Assembly (NCBI RefSeq): GCF_005876955.1
Contig: NZ_SSCL01000015.1
Span: 1-64,000 of the forward strand
Direction of reading: 5' to 3'
Source: Sinomonas gamaensis
Lineage (GTDB): Bacteria > Actinomycetota > Actinomycetes > Actinomycetales > Micrococcaceae
DNA length: 64,000 nt
Within the stretch, counting starts at the first letter, position 1; the number at the start of each line of letters is the position of its first letter. Below the pieces are notes generated by a model that ran no database searches, was not told the DNA's origin, and was given only the letters and a program-made list of their open reading frames with translations. Both the position numbers and the translations under genes were made by a program. Below, one piece after another: positions 8,483-16,868 of the stretch.

Positions 8483-8496
8483 GCGAAACGCCAAGA

Positions 8497-8555
8497 CCGG
8501 TCCCCGGATCCCGTACCCGTCGCACTGTTCGACGGGCACGGGATCCGGGGACCGG
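8497..8555 (+). terminator. Long bipartite hairpin, bidirectional terminator
   Basis: Arms 8497-8514 and 8538-8555 are exact 18-bp reverse complements. A further 7-bp inner stem (8516-8522 with 8530-8536) tops the structure. It begins 15 bases after the PucR stop and separates the convergent PucR and racemase genes. No T-tract, but the stem is very strong. Confidence 0.8.
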
Positions 8556-8564
8556 AGGGCAAAT

Positions 8565-8624
8565 CTATTTCGACAACACCGACCCTATTTCGACAACACC
8601 GACCTTATTTCGACAACACCGACG
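8565..8624. repeat. Three tandem copies of a 20-bp unit at the racemase 3' end
   Basis: Units at 8565-8584, 8585-8604 and 8605-8624; the first two are identical and the third differs at its ends. On the minus strand the third copy encodes the last residues of the racemase (SVLSK and stop). The other two are untranslated duplicates of that gene end. Confidence 0.85.
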
Positions 8625-9435
8625 CCGAAGTCATTGAGACCATGTGCTTCGGCTCGAGAGCCGGGAAGAACCGCGCGCGCTCTTGGGCCGTGGGCCCGTC
8701 GTAGCCCAGACGCTTGCTGTGCGTCCAACCGAACCGACGGACCGAGTCGACGAGCTGCTCGGCGTGCTTGAGCGGGGCCACAGTGGCGTCGATGACGGGT
8801 ACGCCAATTTCGTCCTGAACTGTTCGGAAGAATCCGAATTCGGCCGTGCAGCCCAGGATGACGACGTCTGCCCCGTCTTCCTCGACCGCCTTTCGGGCTT
8901 CGCTCATGATCCGCTTTTCCGTGAGCGCCGGGTCCTCCTGGAAGTCGTCTACACCCATCTCGAGCACGCGCCATGACGCAAGACGATCTGACGCGCCGCA
9001 GCGGTGGACGTTCTCGGCCATCTCGGGAATCCATTTGCTCCGTCCCACGAGGATGGAGAACCGCTCCCCAAGGCTGCCGGCGATGCTCAGCGCTGAGTGC
9101 GCGGGTCCCACAACCACCATGCGATCGGTGATTTCCCGCGCCGCCCGCAGCGCTGGGTCGTAAAAACAACCGATGACGGCGGCGTCATAGCCTTCTTCCT
9201 CCGCCCACCGCACGGTGCGCAACACCTGCGGGAGCGTGAGCGCTTCGAAGGCGTTGTATTCGATGTGGGAAGGGCCCTCTCCGTCGAGGGAGACCACATC
9301 GACTTCAGTACCGGGACGGACTATCTGGCGGAAGGAATCCGCCATCGGGCTGTTGTAAAGATCTGTGAAGAGCGGGTTGATCCACAGGATTCGGGCATTT
9401 TCCGAGAGGACTTCGAGGTTGTTTGGGCTGATCAT
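8605..9435 (-). CDS. Asp/Glu/hydantoin racemase family protein
   Basis: 276 residues of the two-cysteine racemase family (aspartate/glutamate racemase, hydantoin racemase, maleate isomerase). The two catalytic cysteines lie in VIGCFYDP (about residue 90) and VILGCTAEFG (about residue 195), at the spacing usual for hydantoin racemase. An N-terminal WINPLFTDLYNSPM strand fits the HyuE type. The start overlaps the transporter stop by 4 bp (ATGA), so it is coupled to that gene. With hyuA and hyuB divergently encoded close by, racemisation of a 5-substituted hydantoin or related ring is the best guess. The true substrate is unproven. Confidence 0.83.
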   Translation of the reverse strand: MISPNNLEVLSENARILWINPLFTDLYNSPMADSFRQIVRPGTEVDVVSLDGEGPSHIEYNAFEALTLPQVLRTVRWAEEEGYDAAVIGCFYDPALRAAREITDRMVVVGPAHSALSIAGSLGERFSILVGRSKWIPEMAENVHRCGASDRLASWRVLEMGVDDFQEDPALTEKRIMSEARKAVEEDGADVVILGCTAEFGFFRTVQDEIGVPVIDATVAPLKHAEQLVDSVRRFGWTHSKRLGYDGPTAQERARFFPALEPKHMVSMTSASVLSK

Positions 9436-10784
9436 TCCAATTCACTTCCTTCAGTTTCGGGCAAGAACAGGCCGAGGATGACCGTGGCAAACAAGAACAT
9501 GTTGATGAAAAGGATCGTCGAGGTGGTTCCGGTGGCGGAGGCCAGGAGGAACCCGACAAGACTCGGCGCGACCGTGTTTGCGACTCGCTGACCGAAAATC
9601 CCTGACCCGTAGCCAGAGCCACGAAGGGCCGAGGGGTAGAGCTCGCCCATCCACGTGTCCCAGACGCCCCAGGCTCCCAGGGCGAAGAAGGCCAGAGAGA
9701 ACATGCCGATGTACATCTCGGTCTCAGTCGAGGCTGTCGCGAAGAAGAATCCGCCGCCTGCCGCAGCGAGGACGTAGATCGTGAAGATCCACTTGCGGCC
9801 GAATCGTCCAGTGAGGTACGAGGCCGACATGTATCCGGGGATCATGAGCACCGTGCTCAGAGCGATGAAGGAAAGGCTTGATGAGGCGCTCAGTCCTCGG
9901 CCTTCAAGCAACGTGGGCATCCACGTTTGAAGTCCCCAGTAGCCCCAAGAGAAGGTGAAGTTGATGAGGACCTGAATGACCGTGATCCGGCCCATCCTCC
10001 CCTTGAAGAGGCTCCAGATGGGCTGCTTCTTGCCCTGCGAGACCGTCAAGACGGTGCTACGGGGAATGCCGCGTGCCCCCAGATGGTCGAGGACATCGTG
10101 TGCGTCTTCGTTGCGGCCGCGCCTCGCGAGCCAGTATGGGGATTCCGGAACGACCTTGTACAGGACGATGCCCCAGAGACTGGCAAGCGCGCTGACAGCA
10201 ATGACCCAGCGCCAGCCCTGCCCTCCGATCAGGGCAGCGGTGCCGAGGGCGGCCAAGGTGCCAATCGGCCAGCCAGCAGCAAGATAGACGGTGGCCCTTC
10301 CACGGACCTTGACCGGGAGCAGCTCTTCAAAATACGGGAAAGTCACGGTGAAGACGCCGGAGAACAAGAGCCCGGAGAGGAAGCGAGCCACCGAGAGGAT
10401 CTCAAAGTCCGGCGCGAAGCAGCTCAGGAGCGTAAAGACGCCGTAACCGGCAAAGCTCCACGCACACGTGGCCTTCCTGCCGATCCGGTCAGAGATGGGT
10501 CCCCAAATGAGTGACCCGGGGATCATGCCCAGGAAGAGCGCCGAAATGGCGATTCCTACCTCCGTCATGCCGACCTGAAGGCTCGTCCCCAGATCGCTGG
10601 CAACATAGGTGAGCATGAGCATTTCCCACGCTTCGATTGCGAAAGCGAAGAAGAGGACCGCGCAGATTTTGATGTGAACGGACCCGAAAGGCATGTCGCG
10701 GAACGCGTGCCCCACGGCCATGGAGCGAGGTGGACTCGCCGTCCCGGGCCCTGGCCCTGAAATGAGTGGGTCGATATTGGACAT
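9432..10784 (-). CDS. MFS transporter, sugar/NiaP-like type
   Basis: About 450 residues with 12 predicted membrane spans. WGPISDRIGRK is the MFS loop 2-3 motif and VPESPYWLARRGR after TM6 matches the sugar-transporter/NiaP/SV2-like branch rather than the MHS branch found elsewhere in the window. The start ATG 10784 is chosen because GGAGG lies 7 bases before it; a longer frame upstream lacks a ribosome site. It overlaps the racemase gene by 4 bp. Probable uptake system for the substrate handled by the neighbouring hydantoinase-type enzymes, possibly a cyclic amide or ureide (inference). Confidence 0.87.
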   Translation of the reverse strand: MSNIDPLISGPGPGTASPPRSMAVGHAFRDMPFGSVHIKICAVLFFAFAIEAWEMLMLTYVASDLGTSLQVGMTEVGIAISALFLGMIPGSLIWGPISDRIGRKATCAWSFAGYGVFTLLSCFAPDFEILSVARFLSGLLFSGVFTVTFPYFEELLPVKVRGRATVYLAAGWPIGTLAALGTAALIGGQGWRWVIAVSALASLWGIVLYKVVPESPYWLARRGRNEDAHDVLDHLGARGIPRSTVLTVSQGKKQPIWSLFKGRMGRITVIQVLINFTFSWGYWGLQTWMPTLLEGRGLSASSSLSFIALSTVLMIPGYMSASYLTGRFGRKWIFTIYVLAAAGGGFFFATASTETEMYIGMFSLAFFALGAWGVWDTWMGELYPSALRGSGYGSGIFGQRVANTVAPSLVGFLLASATGTTSTILFINMFLFATVILGLFLPETEGSELE

Positions 10785-11201
10785 GTCATGACCTCCGATA
10801 TGGTGGACGGGATAAGACGTACGGCAGCGTTCCTGTGCACGGAGAACCGTCCGGTTATCAAGGAATGCACAGTGCACCTTGGACAGCTCATCCAGGCCTC
10901 TACTCGGAGCAGCATGTCCGAGCCTGCTGCCGAGTGATTGGGCTCACACTACAAATCGACGTCGCGCAGACTGTGTTCAGTCTGCACTTTTTTGCTGTCT
11001 CGGTTTAGGCACTCAGCACTGCTGTCCGAAACCTCAACCCCTCGCAGCTTCGCCGACGACAGACTGAGGTCCGAGGCCCCCTATGCACTCTGCCACTTCA
11101 GTGTCAGCGGAACAGTGCACTATGCCCGCCATCTTGGTCTGGCCGCTACGTAGCGTGTTCCCACACACAAAGTGCCATTCCACAAACATGAGGAGATACA
11201 G
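10785..11201. promoter_or_regulatory. Divergent 417-bp regulatory region with five TGCAC motifs
   Basis: Separates the transporter-racemase operon (minus) from hyuA (plus). The pentamer TGCAC or its complement occurs at 10835-10840, 10866-10876 (as the dyad TGCAC-A-GTGCA), 10983-10987, 11084-11088 and 11115-11120, mostly on one helical side of the hyuA start. The copies look like sites for one regulator, with the PucR protein as a candidate. No convincing gene is encoded here. Confidence 0.5.
10966..10993 (+). terminator. Terminator-like hairpin with T6 in the hyuA leader
   Basis: GCAGACTG (10966-10973), loop TGTT, CAGTCTGC (10978-10985), then AC and six T residues. This is a textbook intrinsic terminator oriented toward hyuA, about 210 bases ahead of its start, with no plus-strand gene before it. 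It could be a leader attenuator, or a dyad operator that happens to be followed by T residues. Confidence 0.5.
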
Positions 11202-13253
11202 ATGCCCAATTACAGGGTGTCGATGGATATCGGCGGAACCTTCACGGACATTGTGGCGTACGACCAGGCCGCCGGAACCTACACGGCAACGAAAGCGTCG
11301 ACCACGCCAGGGAACCTGAGTGCCGGTGTGATCGCAGGCCTCGAATCGATAGTCGATGACCTTTCGGACATCGACTTCCTGGTTCACGGCACGACCCAGG
11401 GTCTGAACGCGTTCCTCGAACGCCGCGGAGTTCCTGTGCTGCTGCTGGCTACGGCCGGCATCGAGGACACCTATCACATCGCCCGTGGCCCGCGTCTCGA
11501 GCTCTACAACGCCCAGTACCGCAAGCCCGCCCCGCTGGTGGAGCGCAAGGATGTGGTCGGCGTCGGTGGCAGGCTGGACAGTCAAGGTCAAGAACTCGTG
11601 CCGCTGGACGAAATGGCCGTCCGCCAAGCAGCGCGCCGGGCAGTGGACGAGGGCTACGGCGCTGTCGCCGTTGCGTTCCTGTTCAGCTACAAGAACCCCT
11701 CGCACGAACTCAGGGCCCGGCAGATCCTGATCGAGGAGCTCGGGGAAGAGTTCACGGTCTCCCTTTCGCACGAAGCAGCCAAGGAATGGCGCGAATACGA
11801 GCGCACTTCCTCCGCCGTCGTCGAGGCCTACACGGGTCCGGTCGTACGGAACTACCTCCTGGACTTGGAAGAGAAGCTGACTGACCGGGGAGTGGAAGCC
11901 CCACTGCACATCATGCAGTCCTCCGGCGGCGTCCTCACCGCCGAGTCCGCTCGCAAGCGACCGCTGCAGACACTGCTTTCCGGTCCGGTCGGAGGCGCAA
12001 TGGGCGACGTTGAACTGGCCGGTGTCACGGGAAATCGCAACCTCATCGGTGTGGACATGGGCGGCACATCCTTTGACGTTTCCCTGGTGGTCGACGGCAA
12101 ACCGGACGTCTCCACGGAAGCCCACCTAGAAGGCCTGCCGATGCTCATGAGCGTGGTCAACATCCACACCGTGGGCGCCGGTGGCGGCTCCGTCGCTTGG
12201 CTCGAAGCCGGCGGGCTGCGGGTGGGACCCCGTTCTGCAGGAGCCAACCCCGGACCGGCCTGCTACGGCCGCGGCGGGACGGAACCGACCGTCACCGATG
12301 CCAACCTGGTGCTTGGCCGTGTGGACCCCGACTGGTTCGCCGGCGGACAGGTCGCCTTGGACCGTGAGGCAGCCATAACAGCGCTGAAGACAGTAGGTGA
12401 CCAACTCGGGTTGGACCCCATCGCCATGGCGGAAGGCATCTGCGATGTAGCCAACTCCCAGATGGCTCAGGCCATTCGGACCATCACGATCTCCCGTGGC
12501 ATCGAGCCCCGGGACTTCTCCCTCGTCGCCTTCGGCGGAGCCGGACCCATGCACGCAGTCTTCCTCGCGAAGGAACTCGGCATCCCGGAAACAGTCGTTC
12601 CCCGCTTCCCCGGAGCCTTCTCCGCTTGGGGAATGCTGCAAACCAACATCCGCAAGGACTTCTCCGAACCCTACTTCTACCTCGACGAAGACATCGACGT
12701 GGCGGACATGGCCGCCATCCTGCGCTCCATGGAAGTCGAAGGGTTGTCGTCACTGGTCTCCGAGGGCGTCCCGGAGGGAAGCCGCGCAACGAAGGCGTCC
12801 GTGGATGTCCGCTATCAGTCCCAGGAGTTCTCGCTGAACGTTCCGCTGACGTCCGCGGACGAGCCCGAGTCTCCCGATTTCGTCGCCAACCTCGCACGCC
12901 GCTTCTCCGCCATGTACCACGAGCGCTACGGCCACTCCAACCTCGGTGCCCCCATCGAAATCGTCACGCTGCGCACACAGGCTGTCGGTGACCTGGGACG
13001 GCTGGAAGCTCCCAGCTACGTCACAGCCCAAGGCCCGGAGTTCAAGCACGAAATCCGCCAGGTGGTCTTTGACCACGTCGAGCACAACACCACCGTCGTC
13101 CGCCGCGACGACCTCGGCGCCGGCCACACATTCGACGGTCCCGCCATCATCGTGGAACAGACCGCCACCACCGTGGTTCCCCCCGGGTTCAACGTCGAGG
13201 TCGACGAGTTCGGCTCCCTGATCATCCGCTCTGAAGAGGTCGAAGGAAACTGA
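11202..13253 (+). CDS. hyuA: Hydantoinase/oxoprolinase family protein, HyuA subunit
   Basis: About 683 residues. MDIGGTFTDIV at the N-terminus is the intact ATP-binding motif that is degenerate in the 4601 relative. FLVHGTTQGLNAFLER, LLSGPVGGAMG and GVDMGGTSFDVSLV complete the ASKHA-like core. AGGGSVAW and GPRSAGANPGPACYGRGG follow. This is the ATP-using subunit of N-methylhydantoinase, acetone-carboxylase or acetophenone-carboxylase type complexes; the exact reaction cannot be told from sequence alone. The start ATG 11202 has AGGAG 6 bases upstream. hyuB follows after 10 bases. Regulation is likely through the TGCAC-rich divergent region. Confidence 0.92.
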   Translation: MPNYRVSMDIGGTFTDIVAYDQAAGTYTATKASTTPGNLSAGVIAGLESIVDDLSDIDFLVHGTTQGLNAFLERRGVPVLLLATAGIEDTYHIARGPRLELYNAQYRKPAPLVERKDVVGVGGRLDSQGQELVPLDEMAVRQAARRAVDEGYGAVAVAFLFSYKNPSHELRARQILIEELGEEFTVSLSHEAAKEWREYERTSSAVVEAYTGPVVRNYLLDLEEKLTDRGVEAPLHIMQSSGGVLTAESARKRPLQTLLSGPVGGAMGDVELAGVTGNRNLIGVDMGGTSFDVSLVVDGKPDVSTEAHLEGLPMLMSVVNIHTVGAGGGSVAWLEAGGLRVGPRSAGANPGPACYGRGGTEPTVTDANLVLGRVDPDWFAGGQVALDREAAITALKTVGDQLGLDPIAMAEGICDVANSQMAQAIRTITISRGIEPRDFSLVAFGGAGPMHAVFLAKELGIPETVVPRFPGAFSAWGMLQTNIRKDFSEPYFYLDEDIDVADMAAILRSMEVEGLSSLVSEGVPEGSRATKASVDVRYQSQEFSLNVPLTSADEPESPDFVANLARRFSAMYHERYGHSNLGAPIEIVTLRTQAVGDLGRLEAPSYVTAQGPEFKHEIRQVVFDHVEHNTTVVRRDDLGAGHTFDGPAIIVEQTATTVVPPGFNVEVDEFGSLIIRSEEVEGN

Positions 13254-13263
13254 GGCACCGAAA

Positions 13264-14937
13264 ATGACAATTGCAGCAGTCAAAACCCTGGATCCGGTCA
13301 CCGTCGAAATCATTCGCAACGCGCTCACCAGCGCCGCGGATGACATGAACGCCACCCTGATCCGTTCCGCCTACTCGCCCATCCTCTACGAGGGCGGCGA
13401 CTGTGTCGTGGCCCTACTGGACACCGAACACCGCGTGCTCGGACAGTCCGCCGGCCTGCCGCTGTTCCTCGGCAACCTCGAAACGTGTTCGATCGCCGTA
13501 GAGGAGATGTACGGCCGCACGGTCTGGCAGGAGGGGGACATCTGGATCCTCAACGATTCCTATCTGGGTGGCACTCACCTGAACGATGTGACCCTTTTCG
13601 CTCCAATCTTCGACGACGGCGCGGTGGTTGGATTCGCGGCCACCCGTGCGCACTGGATGGACATGGGATCCAAGGACGTCGGCGGCTCGATGGACTCGAC
13701 GGACATCTTCCAGGAAGGCTTCAGGATGGGGCCGGTCAAGCTGGTCGAAGCCGGAATCGAGACTTCTGTCGTGGATCTGATCCGGACTAACGTGCGCTTC
13801 CCTTACCAGACCATCGGTGACATGCATGCGATGATCGCGGCCCTCCGGATGGGGACCACCCGCATGAAGGAGCTCGTGGACAGGTACGGGGTGGAGCAGC
13901 TGGATGCCGCCCGGGATGAGATCTTCCGCCAGACCGAGGAAATCGAGCGCGCGACCGTCCGCAACATTCCCGACGGCGTGTACGAGGCCGAGGGTTTCCT
14001 CGACAACGACGGCATCGATCTGGACACTCCCATTCCTATCAAGCTGCGGATCACCGTCGAGGATGACAGGATTGACTTCGACGTCACCGGGTCGGCGGAC
14101 CAGACCCTGGGCCCGGTCAACTGTGGTGCGGCTCAGGCCGTCTCGGCACTGCGCGTGGGGTACAAGCTCCTCGTCAGCCCTGAGTCCAACTCCAACGGCG
14201 GTTCCTTCCGGCCAATGACCACCCAGGTGCGGTCCGGCTCGGTGCTGGGTGCCGTGACACCGGCCGCGTGCCAGTGGTACTTCTCCCACCTCGGTCTGCT
14301 GATCGACCTCGTCTCCAGGGCAATGGCCCCGGCCATGCCCGAACGCGTCGCCAGCGCCAGCCATGGTGACTCGATGATCATCACCACTGCAGGCTTCGAC
14401 ACCCGCTTCGGCCGGAACTTCGTCACGATGGAAGCCACGCTGGGCGGTTGGGGTGCCTGGCAGGGCACGGATGGTGAATCAGCCATGATCAACAACGTCA
14501 ACGGCTCACTCAAGGATCTGCCCATCGAGATGCTGGAGACCCGCTACCCGTTCCGGATCAACGAGTACTCCATTCGCCCCAACTCCGGCGGACCGGGGCA
14601 GTACCGCGGCGGCAACGGCGTAGTGCGCGAATACGAATTCCTGGCAGACTGCGTGGTCGGGCTCTGGTTCGAACGGTCAAAGACCCCGGCCTGGGGGCTT
14701 TTCGGGGGATCGGACGCACAGGGCCCGGAAGTTGTGATCAACCCCGGACGCGCCGATGAGGTGCGCACCCTGAAGGCGAACGCCCGCAAGGTCAAGGCCG
14801 GCGACGTCGTCCGCCTCTCCGTGGGAGGGGGCGGCGGCTTCGGAGACGTCTCCAAGCGCTCCCGCGAGGCCATCACCTACGACATCGTCAACGGTTTCAT
14901 CACCGAGGACTTCGCCAAGACCCACTACGGCTACTAG
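13264..14937 (+). CDS. hyuB: Hydantoinase B family subunit, HyuB
   Basis: 557 residues of the HyuB family, partner of HyuA. Typical blocks: VEIIRNALTSAADDMNATLIRS at the N-terminus, WILNDSYLGGTHLNDVTLFAP, ATRAHWMDMG and the C-terminal RPNSGGPGQYRGGNGV followed by GGGGGFGDV. The family works as an alpha-beta complex with HyuA and carries the metal-binding ring-opening or carboxylating centre. The gap of 10 bases from hyuA and the shared strand place both in one operon with the GAF and amidohydrolase genes. Confidence 0.93.
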   Translation: MTIAAVKTLDPVTVEIIRNALTSAADDMNATLIRSAYSPILYEGGDCVVALLDTEHRVLGQSAGLPLFLGNLETCSIAVEEMYGRTVWQEGDIWILNDSYLGGTHLNDVTLFAPIFDDGAVVGFAATRAHWMDMGSKDVGGSMDSTDIFQEGFRMGPVKLVEAGIETSVVDLIRTNVRFPYQTIGDMHAMIAALRMGTTRMKELVDRYGVEQLDAARDEIFRQTEEIERATVRNIPDGVYEAEGFLDNDGIDLDTPIPIKLRITVEDDRIDFDVTGSADQTLGPVNCGAAQAVSALRVGYKLLVSPESNSNGGSFRPMTTQVRSGSVLGAVTPAACQWYFSHLGLLIDLVSRAMAPAMPERVASASHGDSMIITTAGFDTRFGRNFVTMEATLGGWGAWQGTDGESAMINNVNGSLKDLPIEMLETRYPFRINEYSIRPNSGGPGQYRGGNGVVREYEFLADCVVGLWFERSKTPAWGLFGGSDAQGPEVVINPGRADEVRTLKANARKVKAGDVVRLSVGGGGGFGDVSKRSREAITYDIVNGFITEDFAKTHYGY

Positions 14938-14980
14938 GCCTCCCCGGCGGATGAGTTCCTATCCAGGAAGAGAGGACTCC

Positions 14981-15436
14981 ATGAGTTCCCCATTTGAATC
15001 CTTCGACGACGTGTACGCAGAGGCCCGGAAAGCAGTCGGCGTCACTCTCTTTACCGTCTCAGTCATTGCCGACGACGGCGCTAGCATGGCCCGCGTCTAC
15101 ACCACCCATCCCGATGCGTACCCCGTGGGCGGGAAGAAGACCCTAGCCGGGGACACGAACCGGGTGTGGCTGGAGCAGGTGCTCAGCGGACAGCAGCCGT
15201 TCCTGGGAGCGGACAGGGAAGCGGTCCGCTCATTCTTCTTCGATTCGGCGACGATCGAGGAATTGGGCTGCGGGGCGATTGTGAACGTCCCGGTCGTGAG
15301 CAGCGGCCAGACCATCGGTTCCATGAACTTCCTCGCCCCTGAGGGCAGCTATGACCAGAATTCGGTGGACGCAGCCGTTGATCTTGCACGGCGATCCGTC
15401 CAGCTGGTCGAAGAAGCCCTTGCCAACGCCAACTAG
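14981..15436 (+). CDS. GAF-domain protein
   Basis: A 151-residue single GAF domain with no attached output domain. VTLFTVSVIADDGASMARVYTTHPDAYPVGGKKT (positions about 20-55) is the ligand-binding beta-sheet, and CGAIVNVPVVSSGQTIGSMNF its second half. GAF domains bind small effectors such as nucleotides or aromatic compounds. Start ATG 14981 is preceded by AGAGGA. It lies between hyuB and an amidohydrolase in the same operon, so it may be a small-molecule sensor or an accessory factor for the enzyme complex. The function is unknown. Confidence 0.8.
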   Translation: MSSPFESFDDVYAEARKAVGVTLFTVSVIADDGASMARVYTTHPDAYPVGGKKTLAGDTNRVWLEQVLSGQQPFLGADREAVRSFFFDSATIEELGCGAIVNVPVVSSGQTIGSMNFLAPEGSYDQNSVDAAVDLARRSVQLVEEALANAN

Positions 15437-15440
15437 TTTC

Positions 15441-15480
15441 TTCGCGGGGCGGGCACCGAATTGGGGGGCCGCCCCGCGAA
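15441..15480 (+). terminator. 12-bp stem-loop between GAF and amidohydrolase genes
   Basis: Arms 15441-15452 and 15469-15480 are exact reverse complements (TTCGCGGGGCGG type) with a 16-base loop. It starts 5 bases after the GAF stop and ends 22 bases before the amidohydrolase start. Probably an intra-operon attenuator or processing site. Confidence 0.5.
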
Positions 15481-15502
15481 GGACCGCAGGAAGGAAACAC
15501 CC

Positions 15503-16756
15503 GTGACCACTCCGGGAAGCCTGACGATACGGAATGCCCTCATTTTCGACGGCGAATCACCTGAACTGTCTGAGGGCTCTATCAGCATCCGGGATGGCCG
15601 GATCACGGCCGTGGGACGGGAGGCGGAAGAGGCCGGTGTCGTCCTTGACGCCGGCGGCCGCACCGTGATTCCCGGACTCATCGATGCGCATTTTCATGCT
15701 TACGCGCTCAGCCTGACGTCCGCCGCGAATGAGACCGGGCCACTCAGCTATTCCGCGCTCACCGGGGCCAGGCGCCTCGCGGCTGCGCTTTCGCGAGGAT
15801 TCACTGCCGTTCGTGACGTAGCGGGAGGTGACGTTGGACTTGCCAACGCCATCGAAGAGGGCCTGTACCCTGGTCCGCGCTACTTCTTCACGGGACCGGC
15901 ACTGAGCCAGACGGGCGGCCACGGTGATATCCGGGCGGCGAACGACGGAGGTTGCTTCCATGGCGGCCACATGTGCGAAGTGGTGGACGGCGCGGATGAC
16001 CTGCTACGGGCGGTGCGTCACCGATTCCGTACAGGTGCCTCCGCCATCAAGCTCATGACCTCCGGAGGCGTCATCTCACCAGTCGATCCGATCCGGGTTC
16101 CGCAGTACAGCGCGGAGGAAATCCGCATCGTCACGGAGGAGGCTAACCGTCGGGGCAGCTACGCTACGGCCCACGCATATTCACCCGACGCCATTCGCCA
16201 TTCAGTGCTCAACGGGGTTCGCTGCATCGAACACGGCAATCTGCTGGATGTGGAAACCGCCAGGCTCATGGCTGACAAGGACGTCTATCTGGTTCCCACC
16301 CTGGTGACCTACGAGGCCATGCAACGACGCGGACAGGAAGTCGGCCTCACCGACGTGGGAGCGGCCAAGAACCGGGAAGTGCTCGAGGCCGGGAAGAACG
16401 CCGTTGCACTGGCCCGAGACGCCGGGGTCCGGATTGGGTTCGGGACAGACCTCATGGGTGAACTGGAAAACGAGCAGCTGGCCGGACTCCGCCTGCAGTG
16501 TGAAGTGCTCGGCGTGTACGGCACCCTCCGGTCGGCAACCTCAGTCAACGCCGCCCTCCTTCGGCGTGGTGACCTGGGAAGGATCGCCGAAGGGTCCTGT
16601 GCGGACTTGGTGGTGTTGGACGGGAATCCGTTCGATGACGCATCGATCCTGTGGGACGAAAGCAAGGCGCGTACCGTCGTCAAGGGCGGGCAGGTCATCT
16701 CCCCTGGTGCGCTTCGGGGTGCGGCGAATTTCACGTTGGACGTTCCTGTCGCCTGA
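15503..16756 (+). CDS. Metal-dependent amidohydrolase, imidazolonepropionase/prolidase-like
   Basis: About 417 residues of the amidohydrolase superfamily. GLIDAHFHAY holds the HxH metal ligands, AIKLMTSGG the bridging-lysine position, TAHAYS and CIEHGNL the next histidines, and GFGTDLMGEL the catalytic Asp. The composite site resembles Xaa-Pro dipeptidase/imidazolonepropionase-like members that cleave cyclic or blocked amide bonds. The GTG start at 15503 is preceded by GGAAGG. It is last in the hyu operon and is followed by a terminator, so it probably hydrolyses a downstream amide or carbamoyl intermediate (inference). Confidence 0.88.
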   Translation: MTTPGSLTIRNALIFDGESPELSEGSISIRDGRITAVGREAEEAGVVLDAGGRTVIPGLIDAHFHAYALSLTSAANETGPLSYSALTGARRLAAALSRGFTAVRDVAGGDVGLANAIEEGLYPGPRYFFTGPALSQTGGHGDIRAANDGGCFHGGHMCEVVDGADDLLRAVRHRFRTGASAIKLMTSGGVISPVDPIRVPQYSAEEIRIVTEEANRRGSYATAHAYSPDAIRHSVLNGVRCIEHGNLLDVETARLMADKDVYLVPTLVTYEAMQRRGQEVGLTDVGAAKNREVLEAGKNAVALARDAGVRIGFGTDLMGELENEQLAGLRLQCEVLGVYGTLRSATSVNAALLRRGDLGRIAEGSCADLVVLDGNPFDDASILWDESKARTVVKGGQVISPGALRGAANFTLDVPVA

Positions 16757-16782
16757 AAGCCGAGGGACATCGTATCCGCGAA

Positions 16783-16832
16783 GTGCGCGGTGTCGGGGTG
16801 GGCAATTGAAACCCAACCCCAACACCGCGCAC
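16783..16832. terminator. Convergent bidirectional hairpin terminator
   Basis: An 11-bp outer stem (16783-16793 with 16822-16832) continues, after one mismatch, into GGGGT/ACCCC pairs. It lies between the convergent amidohydrolase and MHS transporter genes, so it can serve both. Confidence 0.75.
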
Positions 16833-16868
16833 GGGTGGACTACTGCGGCTCAGACGTGCGACAACCCG

